This document shows, piece after piece, positions 1-6,419 of a stretch of DNA of 10,115 nucleotides. The position numbers were made by a program, and so were the translations under genes. The notes beneath the pieces were generated by a model. That model searched no databases, was not told the DNA's origin, and saw only the letters and a list, made by a program, of their open reading frames with translations. The stretch lies in the NCBI GenBank assembly GCA_027293665.1, contig JAPUFN010000029.1:1-10115 (forward strand), written 5' to 3'. Position 1 is the stretch's first letter. Each line of letters opens with the position of its first letter. The stretch comes from Gammaproteobacteria bacterium (GTDB lineage: Bacteria; Pseudomonadota; Gammaproteobacteria; Pseudomonadales; Azotimanducaceae).

Positions 1-393
1 GCAGACAATCCGGTCGTTGTTGGCCCAGCGGCACCAGTTCAGCAGACCCTTGCTGATCGAGGCAGAGTAAACGATCTTCTCAGCACCATCTTCGACGTCT
101 GTGACGTCTTTGACGATCAAGTCATAGTGTTCACCGTTAGAACGCAGCATGAGCAGCCTGTTGCCATTTTGCGTGAGGTGGAACCCACTGAAAACGGGGA
201 AACTGGAGACCACGGCTTCCGCCATTTCGCTGCGGATTGCCGCCGTCGCAGCCAACGCCCAGCGTGGCGCTACCAGCGCCACAGCCAGCACGCAGATACA
301 GGCTGCCGCTGCTGTCATAGGAAGTAATTTAGTGTGGATTGGCTGCTCCATCTCCCGGCGATTTTGCCGTCTACCCGGGGGATTTGACCACAT
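1..393 (-). CDS. S9-type (prolyl-oligopeptidase-like) peptidase, N-terminal part, cut by window edge
   Basis: Only the first ~131 codons are present; the gene continues past base 1. Read on the minus strand it has a hydrophobic signal peptide (ITVLAVALVAP-like core ending near RWALAA), then a segment that reads like the first blade of the beta-propeller in S9 peptidases: SGFHLTQNGNRLLMLRS, a strand HYDLIVKDV, and then NWCRWANNDRIVC, a phrase I recognise from proteobacterial S9 peptidases that carry an alpha/beta-hydrolase catalytic domain downstream. The catalytic Ser-Asp-His part is outside the window, so activity cannot be judged. Start choice: the ATG at 393 has GAAGG five bases upstream (399-403); the ATG at 351 gives a tidier signal peptide (MEQPIHTKLL...) but its GGGAG touches the start codon. 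Either is possible, and 351 would shorten the protein by 14 residues. The gene is divergent from the phosphatase operon. Confidence 0.6.
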   Translation of the reverse strand, partial: MWSNPPGRRQNRREMEQPIHTKLLPMTAAAACICVLAVALVAPRWALAATAAIRSEMAEAVVSSFPVFSGFHLTQNGNRLLMLRSNGEHYDLIVKDVTDVEDGAEKIVYSASISKGLLNWCRWANNDRIVC

Positions 394-496
394 TTCGGCC
401 TTCAGGTTCTTGTCGGGCGCAATCGGCTGTTCGAATCGGCTTTACACCTCACCTTGGTCCTTCCGCCCAACGCCCGAGTTCGGTATAAGCGTGCCT
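394..496. promoter_or_regulatory. Divergent intergenic region between peptidase and phosphatase operon
   Basis: This gap must hold the promoter of the leftward peptidase gene and of the rightward four-gene operon. I see no convincing -35/-10 pair at a standard spacing: TTTACA at 441-446 resembles a -35 but no -10 follows at 16-18 bp. The one structural feature is an exact 8-bp direct repeat, AATCGGCT, at 421-428 and 434-441 (13-bp period), which could be a pair of regulator half-sites or chance. Confidence 0.3.
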
Positions 497-2311
497 ATGT
501 CAGTACGAATACGCCTTATCTGCGTAGCAGTGGCCGTAGTCACGCTGCTGAGCCTGCCAGCCGTGGCGGCCCCGCCAGCGGTGGCGGACCAGTACCGCTG
601 GCGAGACATCGAGCGCGTCGTTGCGTTTGGCGACGTTCATGGTGCCTATGAAGCCATGCGGTTGATGTTGCTGAATCTGAAAATCATCGATGCGCAGGAT
701 CAATGGATCGCCGGTCAGACCCACCTGGTGAGCCTGGGTGACCTGCTCGACCGTGGCGCAGAATCCCGCAAGGCCATGGATCTGTTGATGCAGCTGCAGA
801 CGCAGGCGCCAGCCAGCGGTGGCATGGTCCATGTCGTGCTCGGCAATCATGAGGTCATGAATCTCACCGGCGATCTGCGCTACGTCGCTGCCGCAGAGTT
901 CGCAGCATTCGCCGATTTTGAGGAGCCCGCGCTGCGCGAGTCAGCGTTGCGTGCCTTCAGCAAGGCGCGTCGTGCTGAATCCCACGCGACCGATAGTCAG
1001 GCCGATCAACCTGATCAGGCGCTTGAACAAGCGTTCGCCGAACGCTTCCCGCCGGGGTACTTCGGTCACCGCAAGGCGTTCGGCCCGGAGGGTAGGTATG
1101 GCAGCTGGCTGCTGTCCCAAGGCGTGGTGCTGGTAGTGAACGACTCCGCATTTACCCATGGCGGGCTGCCCGTGTGGCTGAGCGAACATACACTGGATGA
1201 AATCAATCAAGGCTTCATGGAAGGGCTGACAAAGTTGTTGGCCCTCGGCGAAATACTGGTCGCTGAGCAACAATTTCCACCCTGGACGGATCTGCTGGAT
1301 CAATCGAGTTTGCTCACCCCGGCCAGCGGGACGACGAGCCACACTGGATTTGCCGAACTGCAGAATTCCGTGTATTTCGGCGACCAGAGTCCGACCTGGT
1401 ATCGCGGCACTGCTCAGTGCCACCCGTTGATTGAAAATTCCAGAGTTGCCCGCGTGCTCGACAAGCTTGGTGTCAAGCGCGTGGTGGTCGGCCACACACC
1501 GACGAATGACCGGCGGATACAACAACGCTTCGCTGGTCGCGTCGTCCTGGCCGATACAGGAATGCTGGCAAGTTATTACCGGGGCCAACCCACCGCGGTC
1601 ATCCTCAATGACGATGGTTTGACCGCAGCATACCCATTGACGGAGTCGACGAGCAGGGAACTGTCAACCCCCGACGCCAGTTACGATAGTGCTGCGTTCG
1701 AGCAGACACTGACAGCAGAACTGGAAAATTCCACAGATTTTCTGACCGGCGAGAACACGCTGGAAATCAATGGTACCCGCGTGCAGGTTACATTCCGCTC
1801 TGCCAGTCAACGCGAGGTGCGCCAGGCGCTGGCTGCCTACCGGCTCGATCGACTGCTGCGACTCAATCTCGTGCCTTTGACGGTCGCAAACAAAAAGCCG
1901 CGCGGTCTCCTGACCGCCTTGCCTGCGACAACCATTAGCGAGCAGCAGCGTGCCGCCGAGGGGGCATTCAGACCAAACCCTTGCGGTGCGGTGAATGATA
2001 TTCAGCTCATGTATGCATTCGATGCACTGGTGCGAAACGAAGCCCGAACTGCGGGCAGCATCCTGTATGATCGAGTCAGCTGGCAGCTGCGGATTGTCGG
2101 CTATGAGAAATCTTTCGGTAGCGCAACGACTTTCCCGATCTATCTACAGCAGATACCGACCGTTTTGCCAAGAGGTTTTGCTGACGCGCTGGCTGGCTTG
2201 AACGCCGACTCGCTGGACGCCACACTGGAAGATCTGCTCAGCCCCCGGCAACGCAAGGGAATTCTGGCACGACGTGACCAGTTAATGTCCACGTGGAGCA
2301 TCGAGGAGTAA
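497..2311 (+). CDS. Exported PPP-like (Shewanella-like) metallophosphoesterase with C-terminal degenerate kinase-fold domain
   Basis: Predicted periplasmic phosphatase of 604 residues. Residues 1-25 are a signal peptide (MSVRIRL basic start, hydrophobic core, AVAA end). The two-metal phosphoesterase motifs are all present in order: GDVHG 45-49, GDLLDRG 81-87, GNHE 116-119, HGG 221-223 and GHTPT 332-336, as in PPP/Shewanella-like phosphatases. The substrate is not visible. Residues about 410-604 are an extra domain whose pattern (EVRQALAAYRLDRLLRLNLVP at 440-460, ISEQQR at 480, DIQLMYAFDALVRN at 501-514, then SILYD and IVGYEKSF) resembles kinase folds of the PI-kinase/HipA/FAM20 kind, but the expected catalytic Asp and Asn positions read Ala516 and Ser521, and the metal Asp reads Gly535. 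The frame stays open back to 149; ATG 497 is chosen because the signal peptide starts there. No good Shine-Dalgarno site precedes it, and GTG 491 is an alternative. It is the first gene of the operon; its stop lies 2 bp before the next start. Confidence 0.85.
   Translation: MSVRIRLICVAVAVVTLLSLPAVAAPPAVADQYRWRDIERVVAFGDVHGAYEAMRLMLLNLKIIDAQDQWIAGQTHLVSLGDLLDRGAESRKAMDLLMQLQTQAPASGGMVHVVLGNHEVMNLTGDLRYVAAAEFAAFADFEEPALRESALRAFSKARRAESHATDSQADQPDQALEQAFAERFPPGYFGHRKAFGPEGRYGSWLLSQGVVLVVNDSAFTHGGLPVWLSEHTLDEINQGFMEGLTKLLALGEILVAEQQFPPWTDLLDQSSLLTPASGTTSHTGFAELQNSVYFGDQSPTWYRGTAQCHPLIENSRVARVLDKLGVKRVVVGHTPTNDRRIQQRFAGRVVLADTGMLASYYRGQPTAVILNDDGLTAAYPLTESTSRELSTPDASYDSAAFEQTLTAELENSTDFLTGENTLEINGTRVQVTFRSASQREVRQALAAYRLDRLLRLNLVPLTVANKKPRGLLTALPATTISEQQRAAEGAFRPNPCGAVNDIQLMYAFDALVRNEARTAGSILYDRVSWQLRIVGYEKSFGSATTFPIYLQQIPTVLPRGFADALAGLNADSLDATLEDLLSPRQRKGILARRDQLMSTWSIEE
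2303..2308 (+). promoter_or_regulatory. Ribosome binding site fixing the DUF4956 gene start
   Basis: GAGGAG lies five bases before ATG 2314, inside the last codons of the phosphatase gene. It favours ATG 2314 over an in-frame ATG at 2293 that would overlap the upstream gene, and suggests coupled translation. Confidence 0.7.
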
Positions 2312-2313
2312 CC

Positions 2314-2958
2314 ATGAGAAAGTCGACGCGGGCCGCCGCGCCTATTTTTGTCGTCACGCTCTACTACATTGCATACGTCGCTGCGTTCCAACTGAGCCTA
2401 TTCTGGTTTCCCCAGTTAGAAGCCTATTTACCGATCGGCGGTATCGATGAAATGCTCGAGCGTGGCATGACCAGCTTTGACAGGGTAGAAATTCTCAGCT
2501 CCACCATTACCAGTAAACCGCACATCACTCGACTTGGAATCGCCATCATTGGCGCAACGTTGCTGATGGTTCCGATATCCTGGGTGTATTTCATTACAAC
2601 TCAGGACAGACAGGTCGACCGATCTTTCGCCCAGACCATGCTCATCCTGCCAATCATCGTTGCAGGCATCGCGATGATCGTGCAGAACAGTATCGCGCTT
2701 GCATTCAGTCTCGCCGGCATTGTCGCGGCGGTACGTTTTCGCTTCACGCTCACACAACCATCCCACACCCTCTATATATTCGCCGCGATTACCATCGGCC
2801 TCGGCGCGGGGATTTCCGCCCTCGACATTTCAGCGGTCGTATCCGTCACATTCGTGTTCGCGACTCTCATCTTGTGGCGGCTGGATTATGGCAGGAACCT
2901 CAACAGCCCATTTTTCTCCTTCCTGACGGGAAGGGATCATGAGGATGATGAGCTTTAA
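2314..2958 (+). CDS. DUF4956 family inner-membrane protein
   Basis: A 214-residue multi-pass membrane protein of unknown biochemical role. Hydrophobic segments lie at about 10-32, 72-95, 108-138 (probably two helices or one broken helix) and 150-192. The stretch from SFAQTMLILPII through NSIALAFSLAGIVAAVRFRF (about 104-144) is the family hallmark, with the basic VRFRF loop after a glycine-containing helix; a short acidic tail (DHEDDEL) ends the protein. The region between the first two helices (about 33-70) is amphipathic and probably periplasmic. From memory of annotated genomes, DUF4956 genes often neighbour VTC-domain polyphosphate polymerases and CotH-family genes. Here the CotH-like gene is present at 4708-5763 but no VTC gene is in view. 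It is second in the operon, and its 3' end overlaps the next gene by 20 bp. Confidence 0.8.
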   Translation: MRKSTRAAAPIFVVTLYYIAYVAAFQLSLFWFPQLEAYLPIGGIDEMLERGMTSFDRVEILSSTITSKPHITRLGIAIIGATLLMVPISWVYFITTQDRQVDRSFAQTMLILPIIVAGIAMIVQNSIALAFSLAGIVAAVRFRFTLTQPSHTLYIFAAITIGLGAGISALDISAVVSVTFVFATLILWRLDYGRNLNSPFFSFLTGRDHEDDEL

Positions 2959-3790
2959 ACACGCCAGCCTCTTTTCAACTCTGCTCGTTTTCTTCATCGG
3001 CTGTGAAGCACGCGATAGTTCAGCGCCAACACTGAAACTGGACGGTCTCGAGTATCCGCCGGAAAAGATTGTTCAGTTCAAGCTGCCGGGCTTGTTGCGA
3101 GAGATTTCCGGACTGGCGGTTGACGCAAGCGACAGACTCTTCGCGCACGATGACGAATCCGGCGTGATCTTCCTGATCGACTATGAAGCTGGCAAGATCA
3201 CCAAGCGATTCCAACTCGGAGAGAAGCTTGTTCGGGACGATTTTGAGGGGATCGCAGTCTCGCCAGAGCATATATATCTGGTCACGAGCAATGGCACAAT
3301 CTACGAAACAGTGGAAGGAGCTGATGCGGAGGCTGTCAGTTACGTCAAATATTCAGCGAATCTGGACTGTGAAATCGAAGGGCTGACTTACGCCGATTCG
3401 AACAACGAATTGTATGCAGCCTGCAAAAATCTAAATAAGGGTAAACGCGGCATCAAGATATTTCGCTGGTCGATAGCCGAACACCGCTATGCTTCCACGC
3501 CTGTCTTTCACTTGCGTCGAAAAGAACTTCTTGCAACCGGATTCAAAAATTACCAGCCTTCTGCAGTTACGCTGCTCTCTCCCGGGCGTATACTGCTTCT
3601 TGCGAGCCAGCAGAAAGCTTTCATCCTGGTCGATCTGGCAAATTCCTCGGCCGAAGCAATTGACTTCCCCTTACCAAGAATTCACTCGCAGGCGGAGGGA
3701 CTTGCGATCACCAGTAATGGTAATTTGCTCATAGCGGACGAAGGGAAGAACAAGAGAGGGAGATTGAGTGTCTACCATCGAAGGCGCTGA
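2939..3790 (+). CDS. SdiA-regulated/YjiK-like beta-propeller lipoprotein
   Basis: A 283-residue predicted lipoprotein. The N-terminus has a short basic region, a hydrophobic core and a lipobox-like FFIGC with Cys22 as the lipidation site. The body is a propeller: a repeated blade signature appears as EISGLAV (55-61), DFEGIAV (101-107), EIEGLTY (145-151), QPSAVTL (206-212) and QAEGLAI (251-257), roughly every 45-60 residues. The repeated acidic (E-x-G/E-G-L) positions are what I recall from the SdiA-regulated (YjiK) and esterase-like phytase families, where they line the central channel and may bind metal. Enzyme activity is unproven for this group, and a binding or scaffolding role is equally possible. 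GGGAAGGG (2928-2935) supports ATG 2939, although ATGs at 2945 and 2948 would give the same mature protein. It overlaps the genes on both sides (20 bp and 23 bp), so it is an obligate member of the operon. Confidence 0.75.
   Translation: MRMMSFKHASLFSTLLVFFIGCEARDSSAPTLKLDGLEYPPEKIVQFKLPGLLREISGLAVDASDRLFAHDDESGVIFLIDYEAGKITKRFQLGEKLVRDDFEGIAVSPEHIYLVTSNGTIYETVEGADAEAVSYVKYSANLDCEIEGLTYADSNNELYAACKNLNKGKRGIKIFRWSIAEHRYASTPVFHLRRKELLATGFKNYQPSAVTLLSPGRILLLASQQKAFILVDLANSSAEAIDFPLPRIHSQAEGLAITSNGNLLIADEGKNKRGRLSVYHRRR
3758..3762 (+). promoter_or_regulatory. Ribosome binding site for the GTG-started hydrolase
   Basis: GGGAG lies five bases upstream of GTG 3768, inside the propeller gene. It supports the GTG start and the 23-bp overlap. 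Confidence 0.65.
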
Positions 3791-4715
3791 AAGCGCCACA
3801 GACACACCACGCAAGACACTTCTGCTTATCCATGGCAGTGGTCAAAAGCCTGCACAGGATATCGTGCTGCGGCTATGGCTTGACGCTATGAAACAAGGTC
3901 TCGCACGGGACTATCCAGACACGCATCTCGATGATGCCGACGTCAGTCTGGTTTACTACGCAGATCTAACCGCCGCCAGGTCGGATGAAATATACGACCC
4001 GGTGCTTGACGTTGCGGACCGTGAGAATACGCTGGCGAGACTGGCAGAGTTCGGCTCTTCAAAAAAATTCCGGCGAGTCCATTACGATTCACTACCCGGC
4101 AAGTCATCGCTGAAAGAATTTCTGGCGGATATCGGCGCACCCATCAGCAACGTGCTGGGACTCGGCCGGCAACGCATTGCCCACGTACTGCCAGAGCTGG
4201 TCGCTTACTGGGACAATGAAAGAAACTATGGGACTCAGATTCGCCAGCGGTTGCACAGCGTGCTCGCTCCCGCCCTCGCAAGAGGCGACGACATCATGCT
4301 CATCTCACACTGCATCGGATGCGTGTTCGCATATGATGTGTTCTGCGAATTGAATCACTCTTCACAGGATGCTGCAGTGGGCAAAGTGCGAAACTGGGTA
4401 ACGCTCGGCGCGCCTCTTGCGGATGACTATGTTCGCAGCAGACTCGGTAAAGCTGCAGACTCATCTGCGACGACAACCTATCCGAGTGTGCTTGTGAACT
4501 GGTTCAATATTGCCGCTGAAGACGATTTCGTCTGTCACGATGAAACCATGGCAAATGATTTTTCGGCGATGCTCAAAAATCATGTCATCAGCCGCATCGA
4601 TGATTTTAGTATCTATAACCTTGCCCTGCGATTTGGCCGTTCAAACCCCCACAACTCGATCGGTTATCTCATTCATCCCAGATTGATCAAACTGCTTTCT
4701 GACTGGCTCAAATAG
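3768..4715 (+). CDS. Alpha/beta hydrolase (lipase-like) with Cys at the nucleophile position
   Basis: A 315-residue protein with no signal peptide, so probably cytosolic, unlike the other exported products of this operon. It starts at GTG. The alpha/beta-hydrolase landmarks are visible: strand plus oxyanion turn LLLIHGSGQKP (18-28); nucleophile elbow MLISHCIGCVFAYD, where the usual G-x-S-x-G reads S180-H-C182-I-G184; an acid-loop candidate AEDDFVCHD with Asp252/253; and a C-terminal HNSIGYL with His295. The closest known pattern is 'GHSmGs.iayD' lipase/esterase-like proteins; a Cys nucleophile is known in dienelactone hydrolases. The insert at about 60-150 (ARSDEIYDPVLD, SLPGKSSLKEFLADIG) would form the lid. 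The substrate is unknown. It is the last gene of the plus operon and its stop overlaps the convergent CotH-like gene by 8 bp. Confidence 0.7.
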   Translation: MSTIEGAESATDTPRKTLLLIHGSGQKPAQDIVLRLWLDAMKQGLARDYPDTHLDDADVSLVYYADLTAARSDEIYDPVLDVADRENTLARLAEFGSSKKFRRVHYDSLPGKSSLKEFLADIGAPISNVLGLGRQRIAHVLPELVAYWDNERNYGTQIRQRLHSVLAPALARGDDIMLISHCIGCVFAYDVFCELNHSSQDAAVGKVRNWVTLGAPLADDYVRSRLGKAADSSATTTYPSVLVNWFNIAAEDDFVCHDETMANDFSAMLKNHVISRIDDFSIYNLALRFGRSNPHNSIGYLIHPRLIKLLSDWLK

Positions 4716-5763
4716 GCTTGCGGCATTTGAGTGCGCGCGTCCGGCGTTTCTCATCCGCGACGATGTTGTAGTAACTCTCCAGATAGCGCAGAAATTTCTT
4801 CTTATCACCCTCCTCCAGACCGACTTGATTTCGAATCAGGCCTTCGAGTTCATCTCGCTTGTCCACCGTATGGTCTACAGCTCGATCAGTAACGGCCTGA
4901 TCCCGACAGAAACCGCGGTATAGCCTGTCGCGAACATTGCGCTGTCCAAGGTTTTCATCCGGCAGCGCGCTGGGTGGGGCAACCATTCCCGTCCGGTCAA
5001 AATCATAAGGCACCGGTGCATACGGTCCGCCAGGCGGGCCAAGAATGATTGCGTTGTGGCAGCAGGCGTCACCGGCCGGGGCTGCAATGAACGAGTAGTC
5101 GGTATTACTGATCATGTACTGGAACACCTCTGCGATGCTGGCCTGCCAGGGGTCCAAGTCGGTTGCACGAATTCTCATGACGTCAGAAGTCGCCAGATCC
5201 AGCCTGGCAGCAAGGCGTTTTTTGTGTTCAATGAAAAAACCGTACCGCTCCAGCGGTTCGCCATCTTTCTCACTATCTACATAACTGACCTTGAGCAGGC
5301 GAACATTGAAACTAACCGGTGTGAGCACATTCAACATTTTATAAACCAGAAATTCCTTCAGAAGGTACCTCTGGTACTTCTCACTGGTCTTGCAGTGGGT
5401 CACGAGCTTCAGGATGTTCTGGTTTTCGAAGACACTGTTGTCCAATTTGCCCTTCGGCAAATTCAAGCGCAACGGCGGGAATGAACAAACTTTCCGATCC
5501 CTCCTGGACTTTCCCCGCGGTCGAATTTTGATTTTGAATTCACGGGTCGTCCCCGCGATCGTGGTGTAGCTCAATGTTCCCGGGCGGTATTCCGGGTCAG
5601 CTGACCGATCACGGGAAATAGCTCGAAACGGCGCTGTCAGCGTCAGCGCGGTGACCGCTTCATCGGCAAAGAGCCGGTCTGACGCTTGCCCGGCAGAGGC
5701 TATGGTCGTGACCGTAAGTGATGTAACGGCCGCCGTTACGAGCAGTGCCGATAAGATACGCAT
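4708..5763 (-). CDS. CotH-like kinase-fold exported protein
   Basis: A 351-residue protein with a signal peptide (MRILSALLVTAAVTSL..., cleavage near ASA-GQA, residue 24). CotH proteins are secreted atypical kinases that phosphorylate proteins in spore coats and elsewhere. Matching features: R-x-R-G-K-S-R at 81-87 followed by CSFPPLRLNL (93-102), like the CotH 'RGN-SR' turn; LKLVTHC (118-124); an alpha-C-like LLKEFLVYKMLNVLTP with Glu137 (134-149); a catalytic-loop-like MISNTDYS (217-224) with Asn220 and Asp222; CCHN (234-237); and a metal-binding-like VPYDFDRTG (251-259) with Asp254/Asp256. Key acidic residues are therefore kept, in contrast to the phosphatase-fused domain at 497-2311. It may instead be an uncharacterised CotH relative with another activity. 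GGGAG at 5769-5773 supports the start. It lies 23 bp after the subunit-3 gene, so it is probably co-transcribed with it, and it ends convergently against the hydrolase. Confidence 0.65.
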   Translation of the reverse strand: MRILSALLVTAAVTSLTVTTIASAGQASDRLFADEAVTALTLTAPFRAISRDRSADPEYRPGTLSYTTIAGTTREFKIKIRPRGKSRRDRKVCSFPPLRLNLPKGKLDNSVFENQNILKLVTHCKTSEKYQRYLLKEFLVYKMLNVLTPVSFNVRLLKVSYVDSEKDGEPLERYGFFIEHKKRLAARLDLATSDVMRIRATDLDPWQASIAEVFQYMISNTDYSFIAAPAGDACCHNAIILGPPGGPYAPVPYDFDRTGMVAPPSALPDENLGQRNVRDRLYRGFCRDQAVTDRAVDHTVDKRDELEGLIRNQVGLEEGDKKKFLRYLESYYNIVADEKRRTRALKCRKPI

Positions 5764-5786
5764 AAGCTCTCCCTGATCCCGGTCCT

Positions 5787-6419
5787 TTATTTATTTTCCA
5801 AGTCCGAATCTGCAACGTCCAGGCCTAGTTTCACGAGCACGACAGCCGGTGGTGGCAACCACTCAGGCAAGGGTTGGTTGCCGATGAAACCCAGATCTGT
5901 CATTCCCTCTGGCGTGGACCAGACGGCGGCGGCCGTCAAATCACGCACCTTTGCAAAACAACGCGCTCCGGCCTGATGTGTTGCCTGCACATCCTCCAGA
6001 CTGCAGACGTCATCCGCAATCTGTTCGAGTTGGGCATCGCTGAGGTCGGCAAACGCAAGCGCAAATCGTTGCCTGGCTGCATCCCGGAACCAGGGCAGGC
6101 CATCGCGAACGACGAGGGCATCTGCCTGCTGATCGGGATAAGGCGCACTCACCCACTCATCGATGAAATCCACAGCACCCAGATCGCTTGCAGCGGGAGA
6201 TCGAGTATCCGCAGGTAGAATCACATCTACCAGGGTCGCCAGCAGCGAACGTTCATCCGCAGTGAGAACAAGCGGCCAGGGCGCTTCAGGGTTCAGCAGA
6301 TCCGGATCAGGCAGCGTATTTTTCGGGCCTCTTGGAGAGGCGCGCGCTGCCGGTTGCGCGGCCAGACCAGTGGCCACGCCTATGAGAGCCATCACTCTCA
6401 ACGCTTGCCGCCGTTGCAT
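5787..6419 (-). CDS. Gluconate 2-dehydrogenase subunit 3-like small subunit with Tat-type signal
   Basis: A 210-residue partner subunit for the GMC flavoprotein encoded just upstream. The N-terminus MQRRQALRVMALIGVATGLAA is a twin-arginine-type signal (RR, then a moderately hydrophobic stretch, A-x-A near residue 27), though it departs from strict RRxFLK. The body shows the subunit-3 pattern: LTADERSLLATLVDVILPAD, then SDLGAVDFIDEWV, a middle helical region (ALAFADLSDAQLEQIADDVC), and a C-terminal RDLTAAAVWSTPEGMTDLGFIGN, the 'gyytS..G....gy.Gn' signature. In this family the small subunit carries the Tat signal and brings the unsignalled FAD subunit across the membrane. The ATG shares one base with the upstream stop (TGATG, 6421-6417), so translation is coupled; a GTG at 6422 directly before it is less likely. 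No cytochrome subunit is present in the window. Confidence 0.8.
   Translation of the reverse strand: MQRRQALRVMALIGVATGLAAQPAARASPRGPKNTLPDPDLLNPEAPWPLVLTADERSLLATLVDVILPADTRSPAASDLGAVDFIDEWVSAPYPDQQADALVVRDGLPWFRDAARQRFALAFADLSDAQLEQIADDVCSLEDVQATHQAGARCFAKVRDLTAAAVWSTPEGMTDLGFIGNQPLPEWLPPPAVVLVKLGLDVADSDLENK

Noticed and set aside
89..118. Repeated GACGTCTGTGACGTCTTTGAC run near the left edge
   Set aside because: It encodes KDVTDVED in the peptidase gene; the repeat follows from alternating Asp-Val codons and is too short and imperfect to call a repeat element.
441..489. Possible sigma-70 promoter using TTTACA or TTGGTC with TATAAG at 484
   Set aside because: Spacings are far from 16-18 bp (37 and 24 bp), and the TATAAG lies too close to the start at 497.
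149..496. N-terminal extension of the phosphatase frame upstream of 497
   Set aside because: It overlaps the divergent peptidase gene, has no protein-like pattern, and a proper signal peptide begins at 497.
941..1588. 215-codon open frame on the minus strand opposite the phosphatase
   Set aside because: It lies across the conserved phosphatase motifs HGG and GHTPT and shows no family pattern itself.
2293..2313. Earlier in-frame ATG for the DUF4956 gene
   Set aside because: The GAGGAG site is placed for ATG 2314, and the extra seven residues lie inside the phosphatase gene.
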